A stretch of DNA of 64,000 bases from Liolophura sinensis (lineage: Eukaryota > Mollusca > Polyplacophora > Chitonida > Chitonidae). The stretch is taken from assembly GCF_032854445.1 (NCBI RefSeq), contig NC_088304.1, forward strand, positions 4,218,001-4,282,000. Reading direction: 5' to 3'. The translations under genes were made by a program, and so were the position numbers. Below are positions 33,481-46,100 of this stretch, in pieces. The first letter of the stretch is position 1; every line of letters starts with the position of its first letter. Below the pieces are notes generated by a model. That model ran no database searches and was not told the origin of the DNA. It was given only the letters and a program-made list of their open reading frames with translations.

Positions 33481-34130
33481 CTAAAATGTGATATATGTAC
33501 CCGCCATGCAGGCAGGACACATAGGTATATTGGTGTCCAAGTTAGGATAATTTGCAATGTCAAAATTGAAACTATCCATCTTCTTGTAAAGTCTACAAGA
33601 CAGGCAACCGTTTTGGTCTTTGTAAAAATCTAGGTCCAGATAAGATGTACCTTTTGGGGAGTATGTGGTTTCTTTAAATCCAGGGAAGTTCAACATACAT
33701 GTATATCTTTCTCAGCCTTTGCAATATAGATTGTTTAAAGCTGGCAGATCATCAATATACCTTTTAGTGAATGTGAAAGATTGGGCTGGGTGAGGATTAC
33801 TCCTTAAGAGTTTCTGTATATAGCCTAGTTGTATTCATACGACGACACGTATAGATCAGTTAAAAGGGAGAAAAACGTATCCATCGAAATACCTACATAC
33901 ACTGTCGATATATGGTTTCCGCGAATTTCACGTAGAAGTTATTAATGAGAAATTCCAGCAACTCGATGAACAACTAAATATCCCATGAATGGTAATCCTT
34001 GTACACGTAGTGGAACTGAAGAACGTTTTGTTGCCTTTGACGTTGATGTAGCGGTGACCAGTTTTATTGAACACCGATATAATTATTGGTGAAATTCTAT
34101 CAATTAAATCTGTGTGAGGAACAGTAGCAC
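33481..34130 (-). pseudogene. Reverse-transcriptase relic of a retroelement, multiply frameshifted
   Basis: On the minus strand, fragments in shifting frames fit one RT palm in order: ELLEFLINNFYVKFAETIY, then SYEYN, then KLLRSNPHPAQSFTFTKR followed by the catalytic-type YIDD and LPALNN, then SYLDLDFYKDQNGCLSCRLY, KKMDSFNFDIANYPNLDTNI. YIDD is the metal-binding motif of reverse transcriptases, and the following YLDL and FNF blocks match a widespread animal RT group. Several stops (for example after CKG) and frameshifts show it is dead. No endonuclease, integrase or LTR is seen, so the retroelement class (Penelope-like or non-LTR) is not decided. Confidence 0.7.
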
Positions 34131-34141
34131 CGAGACTGGCG

Positions 34142-34143
<2 letters not shown>

Positions 34144-34210
<67 letters not shown>
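34144..34210. repeat. (TA)n microsatellite
   Basis: About 33 TA dinucleotides, next to the RT relic. Confidence 0.97.
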
Positions 34211-34212
<2 letters not shown>

Positions 34213-34698
34213 GTTATCTTTTGAGTTGTATTAATACTTCACTTTCTAGTACAACATTGAGCATTGTCATGGGGCTTTAAATATTGAGTTGTCGGAAAAG
34301 CCTTTGTGCAATCCGTCCCTGCATTAATTTCAAAGACTAGATTGTTTAAAGACAAGAGTGGATCATGTTTAAAGCACATTATATGTAGTTTATATGGTCT
34401 GAATGGAAATTATACAAGATTGAAAAATTCAGACTTCTGTCCCTGCATGATGTAAGCTGGCATCACCAAACTAAAATACAAAATACCTATATTTTACTGT
34501 AGTTGTTCGTGGATACAACTATACCAAGCCATTTCAAAATTAAAATATAAACTAAAATAAAGCTGTAGAAAAAGAATGTTGTATATATTCACGAAGGCAT
34601 TGTATACTATATATCCTGAAGGCACCTGGCTAACCTGGCTAACGGCGCCGGGATCACCGTGACAAAAACCCAACTGAACCCATTATGAAATATACATA
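34211..34698. other. Intergenic DNA
   Basis: No gene or repeat recognised; AT-rich. Confidence 0.5.
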
Positions 34699-34825
34699 TT
34701 TAATTATTTATTTCATTGGTGTTTTACGCCGTAATATTTCACTTATTCGACAGCACCCAGCATTATGGTGGGAGGAAACCGGGAAGAGCCCCGGGTGAAA
34801 CCACGAACTATCCGCAGGTTGCTGA

Positions 34826-34828
<3 letters not shown>
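34699..34828 (-). repeat. Family A SINE, 5'-truncated
   Basis: TTATTTCATTGGTGTTTTAC, CGCCGTAATATTTCAC, GCATTATGGTGGGAGGAAAC and CTATCCGCAGGTTGCTGAT; a TA microsatellite follows where the core would continue. Confidence 0.9.

Positions 34829-34907
<79 letters not shown>
34829..34907. repeat. (TA)n microsatellite at the broken edge of a SINE
   Basis: About 38 TA dinucleotides starting directly at the truncated end of the family A copy. Confidence 0.97.
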
Positions 34908-34910
<3 letters not shown>

Positions 34911-37900
34911 TTATTCAAGCTAACGATGTCGGACATAATGATTACGAAGACTATGGCAATTAAGTATCAACATACAATAAAAAAAAATACATAGAAACTT
35001 CTGTAATCTGCAGAGAAAAACACTTCCGTGTGGGTTACTTCCTCGTAATATCCGTCCTAATATAGACAGTGTTTATAGCTTATGTCATATACAAAGACCT
35101 CTATAAAAATAAATAACACGCTATCTGACAAATTAGCAGCGTTAGTGTCGGAAGCATATATTCTTTTAAACTTAACAGTTTCTCGATATCAACCTTAAGC
35201 TTGCAAAATTAAAAAATGTACGTTTTTTTCGCATATGAAATAACAACTTTCAGAGAAATTTATGCACGTTTGTAATTTGATTTTTGAGACAAAACTAAAT
35301 TGGCTGGATTGATCAGTTTCAGGGCTTCACAAAAAGTATGATTATATTAGTCTACACAAAATAATGCCGTCAGAATATGCTTGAATAAATACCTTGCAAA
35401 CATGCGAAAAGGTTGAAGAATTACAGTATATTTATATATATTATATACGTCTCCCGCCTACAAATATAGTGGGATATACTGCCCACTTCGATACACTGAG
35501 CGCACCGACAACAGCTTTAGCAATTCAGGCCTTAAAGCTGGGTAGTCTATTGTGCATTCCAGCCTTTGGCAAGGCGTACATTGTGGGCAATCTGTTAACA
35601 CATTGAGCTACTCATACATTGCAAGAGAACAAGGGTCGGTCCAGCTTGGACCTAAGTCTCCATCACACGGGAAAAGTGATCCCATCGCTTATCATACAGA
35701 TTCTTCCATTGCAGCATTCCATTCCGAAAACAGTTTGTAATAATGGATTACCCAAGTTTATTTCGTTTCGGTACGAACTGGTCATTTTCTCTTTTTTTAC
35801 ACCTATGAGAAAATAATGTACTTTCTAAGATTGATCTTGAACTTTATGGTATAGATCTCTCCGTTACAACTTGGCTATGCCATCTCCGTCTAGATAACGT
35901 CCTGGGACCCAAGAACATATTCACCCTTTTCTTCTTTTAGAAAAAATTCTACTTTGACGTTTACAGAAAAAAAGAAAAAAAAAAACACTTATGAAGTGTA
36001 GTCAGACAAAATTCTTTATTTTTCCAAATTTTTTCAACCCAGTAAATTGCCTTTAAAACACTGGATACTTGAATAACCTTTTCTGACCTTTCTGTGAACT
36101 GTGATGTCACACAAGTTTTTTACCACTTGATAAATACAGTCTGTTAAATTACTACACTAAAATACATATAAAATACACAGATATACTTAAATAGATCCTA
36201 AAGCAAATTATTTCTTAATGGATATATTATTCGTTGACGAAGGCACTACTATGCAAATAGAGCAGTCAGGTTGTTCATTCGTTGTTTTGATCGTTGTTTT
36301 GATCGTACCATTCAAAGGTGCTTGTGATTAACCTGTAACTATCACTTGTACATTTTCTAGGGATACACTAACTACTTACAGAGCGTTCCACCCCAAATGT
36401 GCTTTGATAGATCTCGACATTTTCGCCATTTCCAGATGAAATTGTGCGCGTACTCTCTCCCAGCAGTAAAGTAGACAAAGATGTTTCAAGGATTATCATG
36501 CAGATGCGGTTGGTCTCTAAGGGGTGAAAAACAAACGAGCCTCCGGTCCAGTTTGGTTACCTTTGGTGTAGATGGCAACAGCAATCCAAAAACTTGACCA
36601 AAGAATCTTTGCCCTACGCAAGACGGACATCGATTCTGCAGTCCTGCATTAGAAGCTCTAGACTGTACACAAACAGGAGTTTTCCTTCAGATATAGCGGT
36701 GTTAATCCATAATCGTTCATTAATTTCTCCAGAAGTAGTGTAGGACTGACTGTAGGAGTTACTTGGATGAGTCACTTTACTTTGTTTTTCGGTTGAGAAG
36801 AGAAATCTTTTCCTTTATCCAGAAAGCTGGACCACAAAACTCACCAATGACTGCCAACACCCAGGGTTCCATAATTAAAGCCACCATGGAATTAAGACAT
36901 CAAATTAAAGAGCAAGATGTTGATTAAACATCCATGACACCTGATGACAGATAAATAAAAGTGTGAATATATCTCTAAAAGACTCAAGTCTTGCAGTTTC
37001 CTTTGGCGTTTACGGTAATGGAAAGACCCTTTCTGTTTGTCATTTGGAATTTACCATTTGGATATTTAGACCTGAAGTCAGCAGTTAATTGTTCACACAA
37101 TGCCCTATAATGTTACAAAACATAAGCTTTATCTCTTCTGTCGTTTTCTGGATGCAAAGAAAACTGCCGATGCAGTCCTTCTCGCGCCGGCAGCTCAGCC
37201 CTCTCCCAACCCATAGAGGGCTAAAATGTAATTTTTCATCAACAAATCTGTCATTATGTTTGAGAAGATAAGCTTGAATTAGCCGAGGATGTATTCCTAA
37301 AGGTAAACACTCTGTTCCTGAGTTGACTGGGGCTCAAACAGCGCTGTTATTGTATGACTGTTGGCAATATATGAGATGACAAATTAAACAATAAATATGT
37401 TTATGAAGGGGGGCATAACCCATACAACCCATACATCTGCAAGGACTGTCATATAAAACATGAACTAAAGACAGACACCAACTTAAAGATAGCAATGGGA
37501 TTTGGCAACCCTGGGTGGCACCAATATGTGAAATTTTGAGCCTTGGCCAATGGTTTATTAGTCATGTTTCGTTAATATGCTTGAATAGGCAACGTCTATC
37601 GGAAGAAATGGTTGGAATCTTACTTCCACCGTGAACTCTAGCTTAATGTTGTTATGTAAGGGAGTAAACTTTCCGCTTCTGTTAGCTGCTCCTTGACGTT
37701 GTTAAGTGCTGGAATATTTCTGAGGAATCCCCATGACCGATGGGTCCTTTACCCAAACGGAATATTTCACTTTTACAACACCAACACAACACTTTGTTTG
37801 AACTAACCGCCAGCTGAGCGAAACACAACCATGATCTAACACACTCGTTGAAATTTCTCAACGTTTTTTTGACTTTTTATACCATTTGATTCTTAATTCT

Positions 37901-38927
37901 GTTAAATTTAATCAATTTAAAATTTCAATTTTTTTGTCAAAATCAAAACTGGCTTTATAGAATTCATTTGCGATTCTAACCTTTCGATCATTCCGGTAGA
38001 GAGGCGACAGGCAGCTTTATACACGAGAAGAAACAAAAAGGTCACAAGACAAAGAAATTAAACAACGCACCAGAACGTCCTCAAGTTTGATTGCATTGTA
38101 TTTATTTGTGGTGTTAGCGCATGAACGCGTACAGCATGCCCCTAAATTTAATACGTCCAATATAATGTAACAAATTGCCCATAACAGGTAGCAGGTCAGT
38201 CAATAACTGCGAAAACTTACATACTTGTGCAAAATTCTCCTGGAGAAATCATGAATCTCGACATGAGGAATTATATTTACCTGTATAAATGCCCTTCTTC
38301 ATTCATACTCCTTAGAGCGCACGTGTCGCTCTCTACGCTCGCTTCGCATCACTGCCACCACTGGACGAACATGACCCTCGGAGCCTGGGCGGCGCACGAA
38401 GGCTTCTATAGACATAGTCTCACCACTTGTGTCCTTGGGCGGAGCTTTGTAATCAGCATTCATCAATTAAATTGTTTTAGGTGTTGGTTGAAACCATGCT
38501 GTGGATACTTTAGTTTGACAGAACGCAAGCATGTGTAGGAGATATTAGTGATAATAGAGGTGGGGGCAGAGGTTTTTTGTCTGTTTTCTGACTTCCTGTC
38601 TCATCACAGTGACCCCAATGACCTCGGTATTGTTCAACAATTCTGTACCAAATTTGTCAGTGGTGGCACTGATGTAAGCAACTGTTAAAGAGCCGCGCGT
38701 GCGCTGTAGGGAGTATGTGCTTAATTTTGACCATACGTTTATAAAGACACTGGACACAAATGTGCTTAGATCTAAACACATGAAATTCATAATACTTAAT
38801 TAAAAAGAAGACAACAGTTCTAGAGCACCATGTCTAGGAGTGTGGAACACTCGGTTGTTGGCACATTTCATGAAATAATGAATTGCTGACATGATATGAC
38901 ATGAACACTGCCAATTCAGCACACAGC
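34908..38927. other. Intergenic DNA, no recognised gene
   Basis: Four kilobases without SINEs of the families seen elsewhere and without a convincing coding exon. Frames are short. A GC-richer, CpG-bearing patch lies at about 38310-38460. A non-coding transcript or a distal 3' UTR of Twinkle cannot be excluded. Confidence 0.4.
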
Positions 38928-39012
38928 ATGAATCCATTAAACATCGCAACTGAATCCATTAAACATCGCAACTGAATCCATTAAACATCGCAACTGTATC
39001 CATTAAACATTG
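38928..39012. repeat. 22-bp tandem array, four units
   Basis: GAATCCATTAAACATCGCAA plus CT repeats three times, with a fourth diverged unit (GTATCCATTAAACATTGTG). A related word, GAATCCATTTAACATTGTG, recurs at about 39130. Confidence 0.93.
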
Positions 39013-39971
39013 TGTAATGCTGGAGTGTAAGGGATGGCAGATACAACTGATGACATGATAATGAATGTTCATTACTGATTAGTAAACCAGCATTCTCCCA
39101 AGATACAACAACACATAGCACTGCACCTGAATCCATTTAACATTGTGTAATGCCCGAGCGTAAGGGATTGCAGATTCACCTCCACTATAGGTCAGAAGGG
39201 CCGATATTGCCCCCGTTGGCACAGATCGGACGCTTCCAGTCCAACAGCCTATTTTTCTGTGTGTCTCCTGAGATCACGCCATGTGATCTACTGGCCAATG
39301 GGTTGACAGCACCATAATTGTTACTGTACTGAACAAAAACACTGTCTTAAAATTTAAAACTGAATTTTTAAATACACAACTAACATTACGACTAAAATCA
39401 TTTTACCTCAAAATGGACAAATATGAAGCAACTGCAAGAATCACTCTTTAAAATGAACTGAGAAGGGATCTGTGACAGAGTGAAAGATCAATACCATCAG
39501 AATCCTTTCTCCAACATGTTTAGTGAGGCGGCGAGAGCAAAGACGATGAAATCTACTCATCTACAAAAGTCTATGCATGGACGGACAGACAGATAAAGCA
39601 GCAGTACTAATGGTAAAAAAAGTAACTTAAATGCAAAGTGATAGGTGCAGTAAATGTATATAAAATCAATCCAGCTTGAGGTGTGGAAAATTGTATGCAT
39701 TTTGAATAAATGTATGGCTTTAATAGTCCATGAATATACACGTAGAACAACTGGAACATATGGAATATGGAAGACATATACACTGCTGAAAAGAAGACTT
39801 CTTCTTTTTTGGAACAATCACACGTAAGACACGAGTTCTTTTCAGCTAAAACGTAACGACCAGACGAACACATTCTACCTCAATGACAGCTAAATTTAAA
39901 TCACTTCAATCCAAAATGACAAAAATCACTTCAATTCAAAATAAAAAAACCTCCACAAAGTCTAGTGAGTG
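39013..39971 (-). other. Presumed Twinkle 3' UTR
   Basis: Downstream of the Twinkle stop on the minus strand. No other gene is seen. I could not fix a polyadenylation signal. Confidence 0.4.
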
Positions 39972-40142
39972 TTAAACTCTATCTTCATGGCTAGCAATGT
40001 TGTCTTCCTCTGCCTGCAGATCATAGTCCTCTTGAGATTTGGATTTCTCGGCTTTCTGTGGCTTAATTGCAAAGCTCAGAGTGTCTTTGTCAAACTTTAG
40101 CAGCATCACACCCAGTTCCCCATCAAAACGATTTTTGGCGAT
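39972..40142 (-). CDS. TWNK: Twinkle exon 13 (C-terminus)
   Basis: Acceptor [28 protein letters not shown] and TLSFAIKP, an acidic tail, stop TAA at 39972-39974. KNRFDGELG is the usual end of the helicase core. Confidence 0.95.
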   Translation of the reverse strand: MAKNRFDGELGVMLLKFDKDTLSFAIKPQKAEKSKSQEDYDLQAEEDNIASHEDRV

Positions 40143-43100
40143 CTGAAAGCAAAGTGAATGTGTTATGCTAAGCTTATCACTAGGATGTTTTCACATGGGG
40201 CAACATACTTTTATCTGCAATGCAAATTTACATTGCTATGGTTGGAAATGTTCAGAGTTTAAAGAAAGTTTGAACTATACTTATTATAAGCTACATATAA
40301 CTAAGATTTTCACATCCCCTTCATTTATTAATTTATTCATTCATCTACATACTCAAAATATGCATGTGGAGGTATGTAGCAAACCTGCGGACGGTCGTGT
40401 ATTTCCCCCCGCCTCTGCCCGGTTTCCTCCCATCACAACACTGGCCACTGTTGTATACGTGAAATAGGCTGGAGTACAGCGTTAAAACCAATCAAATAAA
40501 TAAATAAATCAAAAATTACTCGTGTATATGATGGTGGTCAGTGGGATGCATGGTGAACCTGAGTTAAACCACTGACCTACGGCAAGCTGCTGAGTAACTC
40601 TCCCACATACATGATGGTGCACAGACCAGGACATAAACATAAACTAGAACAGACTTGAGAAAAGTGAAGCCTTGGTGACACGCTTAAACAAGTGAATGAT
40701 CACTTATTGGCATCGAGGCCCCATAAACGCTAAGAAATTCCTCGTTCACAGCTGGTATTGAACCCGGGGCCACCCTAGCCAACTAAAAAACAAGTGGCTT
40801 GTTAACTGACTTGGCCACAATCCTCTCCCCACATCCCTTTTCTTCCCCACACTGTACAGCTAAGGTTATCTGGATCACCCAGCCAGTTAACAGACAGGTA
40901 AGCTTTCTCTGTAACACAAAAGAGCTGGCTACCTCTCCAGGCGTGCACGGAAGGTCTGCCATCAACCTGCGGATGGTCGTGGGCTTCCCCCAGTTTCCTC
41001 CCACCACAATGCTGACCATTCTCGTACAAGTGAAATATTCTTGAGTATGGCACAAAAACTCAATAAAATAAATAAATATATAAATATAAAGCACAAGAGG
41101 CCTGCTGTACATTACCTGTAGGTATTTCTTCCCCCTCAGACTCATCAGCCGCTTGTCCTGTAGGATCATGACGTTGTCGGCTTCCTGCGTGGCCTTGGCG
41201 CTACCGTATATGGATGCTGTCGTCAGCTCATCATTATCCTTTTCCTGAAGAGTCAAAAAACCTTTGAAGATTTTTATGACAAAGTTTGTGCAGTAGGAAA
41301 CTCATCAATATTATCTCATGTGATAATTCTGAATTGAGTCAAAATAATTACACGCTACCATTACAGTTACAGATAATAACATAGATACTGATATTATTTC
41401 CAATACAAAAACAAAAACACATCTTGAGATCTGCAGTTTTATTTTTTTTTTATACATATTCAATTTTATGGAAAGTTTTTACTTCTGTACAATTCAGTAC
41501 AGACATTTTAATGAAAACTGACAGCAGAAGACAAGGGATCCTCAACAACTTTATGTAAGACAACCTAATTTGCATATAAGAAAGGTGAATCAGCGTCTTG
41601 TGTATCCAAGTGACCAACTGTCAATGTTGACCAACTGTCAATGTTGACCAACTGTCATGTCAACCAACTGTCAATGTCAACCAACTGTCAATGTCGACCA
41701 ACTGTTAATGTCGACCAACTGTCAATGTTGACCAACTGTCATGTCAACCAATTGTCAATGTCAACCAACTGTCAATGTTGGAACTCTCATGACAAATTAC
41801 TTGGAAGATATTTCAGAACAGCTTTCAAAAGTAATCTAACAGTGCATTTTGACTTAAAGAGGGAGACACCCAGCACTGAAAGTGTTGTTGAATATCTTAA
41901 GTGTGCTTTTCAATTTAAAATAATACATTATTTAATTTTCAATGTAATTCCTTTTCCTGAAAGGGCTGAAAACATGTCCACAATATGAGCAGTCATCTAA
42001 TATTTCCTGGCATTTCTGCAGAAAACCAAACAATGGCTAACCTTTCTGGGATGCACCACAACGGTCACATGACAGTTCATGGTGGTGGCGAACTTTCGAA
42101 TGCAGCGACGATCTGATCTTGTCCTCTGGAACCTGTCCATCATCAATCTGTCCGACTCCACCCCCATCATGAACTGGAGGTTGTCAACAACAACGTGGGC
42201 AATGTCATGTACATAGACAGCATGGGACATCGTCTGTCAAAAAAGGCAAAAAACAGTTTTCCTAGTATGTCCTTTCAGGGCTTTTGCCAACCAATACTTT
42301 GTTACAAAAGTGTGCTTTAAACTGACAGTTGGTACCAGGCATTCCTTTTTGTATTTGAACAGGTGTGTGATTATCACATCTCTTACCACTGTGACTAAGA
42401 GTGTGATTTGCACACCTAATACTTGCAAAATTGGTGCTGTGGTCATAACGCCTTTTAAAACATAAAACCATTTTTTTTTTTTTACTGTACTGTTACATCT
42501 TGGGTTATTTCTGAATTTTACTTGTTCTTTATTGCAACCCTGACCACATAATGTATGCAAGATATATGCTGATACATAAACTGTGTATTTTTCTGGCTTT
42601 GTCCAGGCCAAGTTCAGAACACCTGAACGCCCATGACTGACCTCTATGACCTTCTTGATGCTCTCCTGCCCAAAAAAGGTCATGAAGTACATGGGAAGGT
42701 TCTCAAACTGGTCAGCCCAATGATCAAACTCTCTTAGGTTCTTGGACATGTTTTGCCTTGGTACAAGAAAGAACATTGCATGGCATTAAAACAAACTGGT
42801 TACAACAACATGAATGTAACTAATCCTGTATACCTGACACTCAAGATTTTTAGGGGAAAAACAAACATGTAACACCCTGTTGACTAAAAATCTTTAGTCT
42901 TCATAAGTCTTCATAAAAATGTTTAACAATTGTTTACTGTTTACTGTTTTACTGTAAAGATCTAAAAATATTCATTTTGAGAATTGCCAGATATTGGGTG
43001 ATATAATTTAGTACTGCATTCTGATCAATGTTGAGGAAGTTTAATTGGGATCAATCATTAGAACAGGATTCTACGATTGTTCTATCCTTCTGTGAAAAAA

Positions 43101-46100
43101 GGAAAAAAAAACAAACCCCAAAAAATAAAGAAGAAAGACCTACCTACCCTCTTTCGTTATAAAGGGCTTGTAACATATATAGTAACAATATTTTGGCCCT
43201 GCCAATACACCAATATGGGTCCATTCTGGCACCAAAGCATTCGTCAAGTAGCAGACAATCACCACCCGGACTGATGAAGTGTGGTATCAAATCCAGCTCT
43301 TGCTAATTTAGCAGTGGCTTTAGGAGGTTTGTCAAGGTATTAGAAGCTTAGGTTTCTTCCCTCCAAAAAACCTGACACCCTTTGTTTTTTAAAGAGACAA
43401 ATTCTCAAGAATGCCTTTAAACACTGACCAACTAGACCAATAATATTCCCATTCAAAAAAAGCCCTGTCCCTGTCACAGTCCCTGTTTAAGCCACAAGCC
43501 CCAAAACAGAGTACTTGTTCAAAGATCAACCTGAAACCCAAATGCAGTCCCTGTCTAAAGCCCCAACCTGAAACCCAAAACACGGTCCCTGTCTAAAGCC
43601 TCAACCTGAAACCCCAAATGCAGAGTCCCAGTCTAAAGCGTAAGCCCCAACCTGAAATCCTGAATACAGAGCCTCTGTTTGAAGCCCGACCTGAAACCAA
43701 ATGCCCCTGTCTAAAGCTCAGTCTGAAAGCCCAAATACAGAGTCCCTGTCTAAAGCTCCAACCTGAACCCCATGAAGAGTCTCTGTCTAAAGCCTTGATT
43801 TGAAACCCCAAATGCTGTGTTTCTCTCTAAAGTTCCAACCTGAAACTCAAACTACAGTCCCTGACTGAAGCCCCAACCTGAAACTCAAAATACAGTCCCT
43901 GTCTAAAGCCCCAGTCTGAAACCCCAAATGCAGAGTCCCGGTCTAAAGCCCCTACCTGAAACTCAAAATACAGTCCCCAGTCTAAAGTACCAACCTGACA
44001 CCCCAAATGCAGAGTTCCTGTCTAAAGTCCCAACCTGAAACCCCAAATGCAGAGTTCCTGTAAAAAGTTCCAGCCTGAAACTCAAAATAGTCTGTCTAAA
44101 GTCCAAAACTGAAACTCAAAATATAGTCCCTGTCTAAAGCCCCCAACCTGAAACTCAAAATACATTCCCCTGTTTAAAGCCCCAACCTGAAAACCCAAAT
44201 GCAAAGTCCCTGTCTAAAGCTCCAAACTGAACCCCATGTAGAGTCTCTGTCTAAAGCCCCAACCTGAAACCCCAAATGCAGAGTCCCTGATCGAAGCCCT
44301 AACCTGAAAGCCCAAATGCAGAGTCCCAGTCTAAAGCCCTGACTTGAAAGCCCAAATGCAGGAAGCAAGTCCCCAAGTAAACACTGAACATATGACTCCT
44401 CCAAACAAAGATCATATTACTCACTGGGCAAACTGTGTAAGCATCATCTTCATCAAGCGCACATTGTTGATCTCAAAGCTTCCCCACAGTGTGTTCACCT
44501 TGACAAAATTGAGAAGAAGAAATTCATGGGCTTATACCTGAAATCTTGTGGTTGTTATATGAAGGGGAAAACAATTACACAGCATAAACCACAGACTTTG
44601 AGAAAGGGTCTGTGGGCTCACTATTGGAAAAAAAAATTAATGCACAACTGCCTATTTCAGGGGAAAATGTACCAGGGAGCTGTGATTTCTAAGGGCCGTG
44701 TACTTGAGAGTTAACCGGTACTTAACCTAGATCCAATACCTGGGGTAAAACTTGTGAATGCATACACAAGATACATTAGATGATTTTTCAGTTTCATATT
44801 TACCTTTGTACACGCCTATGACATTGAAATACAAAGATTTATTCCTCAACTAAAACAAAGCCTTAAACTGGGGGGCCTTACCCAAAAAAATATCCTGAGA
44901 ATACAGGAACAGCAGCTCACACCCACTGATGTTTGAATACAGTTTGATCAGACAAGACCTCTAACTATACTATACCCATATATAAAGCTAATGAATTTAC
45001 ATGTGCCTTACTGCAAAATTCCTTTCCTGGGTTACACTTCTGAAAAGTTTCTCTTTTTAGTTGGACCACAATTAAAAATATGTCCACCCTTCTCAAAATG
45101 TGCCCGATAAAATTTCTTACGGGCTTTTGATTTTTAAAAAAAGATTTAAATCCCTCTTATATTTTCTAGTTGTGTTACAACCGCACCCCCCTTACATAGA
45201 TTGTTGTAAGAGTGAACTTTGATTTTTTGCTTCTTTTCCATACAGTTTATAAGAAGCAAAGGAAAACCTGTGTTACAGACTTACCCCCTGTACACACAGA
45301 TCCAAAGAGTAATCACTGATGAAAGTCGTCTTGCCCGACCCTGTGGGGCCAGTGAAGATGGTCAGCTCTCCTCGGCGATGACCCTTCAGTAACTTGTTCA
45401 GGTGAGGGTATCGCTTCCACTGTCAGGGCGGTAAGAGATATATATCTGCGTTAAGTGAAGCTGGCTGAGTGGTTTAAACTTCACTTTTTTATCTAAGACC
45501 CCAGTCCTTGGCCAATGATTTATTTATTTATTTATTTGATTTATAACTAATATGATGGATGCCAGCATTACGAAAGTGAGGAAACCAGGCAGAACCCCGG
45601 GGAAACCCACAACCACCCACAAGTTGCTGAAACCCCTTCCCATGCCTGGCTGGAGAGGAATCTTGGCCAATGAGATTGTAGTCTAGGGCATATTGATAAT
45701 GTGTGAAACTAACATGACTATTCTAGTCTCCTTAAATTTGAGAATCATCAAAATACCAACATGTGATAAAATCTAAATTGCTGAATCCACCGAGATGTTT
45801 TTCTTGCCTTTCACAGTAACTGCTAAACAAACCAGAGATCAGAAATGGAAACATGAAAAACAAGAACTTGATTATTTTTTGGGACTTGGCTACTATCTAT
45901 TTGTTACACTGTATTCCACCTTAAAATTTAGCTTTTTTCAAGTGACATTCTAACTAATTCATCCAAATTTAATATAGCGCCACTTCAGAGGTTCTTTTGT
46001 GAAGTGAATTTTTTTATCAGAAAAACTTACGTATTGGCATCAAAAGTTCATTTTCAAATGCAACACTTTACTGAAATACAGTCATTCAGGCCACTTTATT

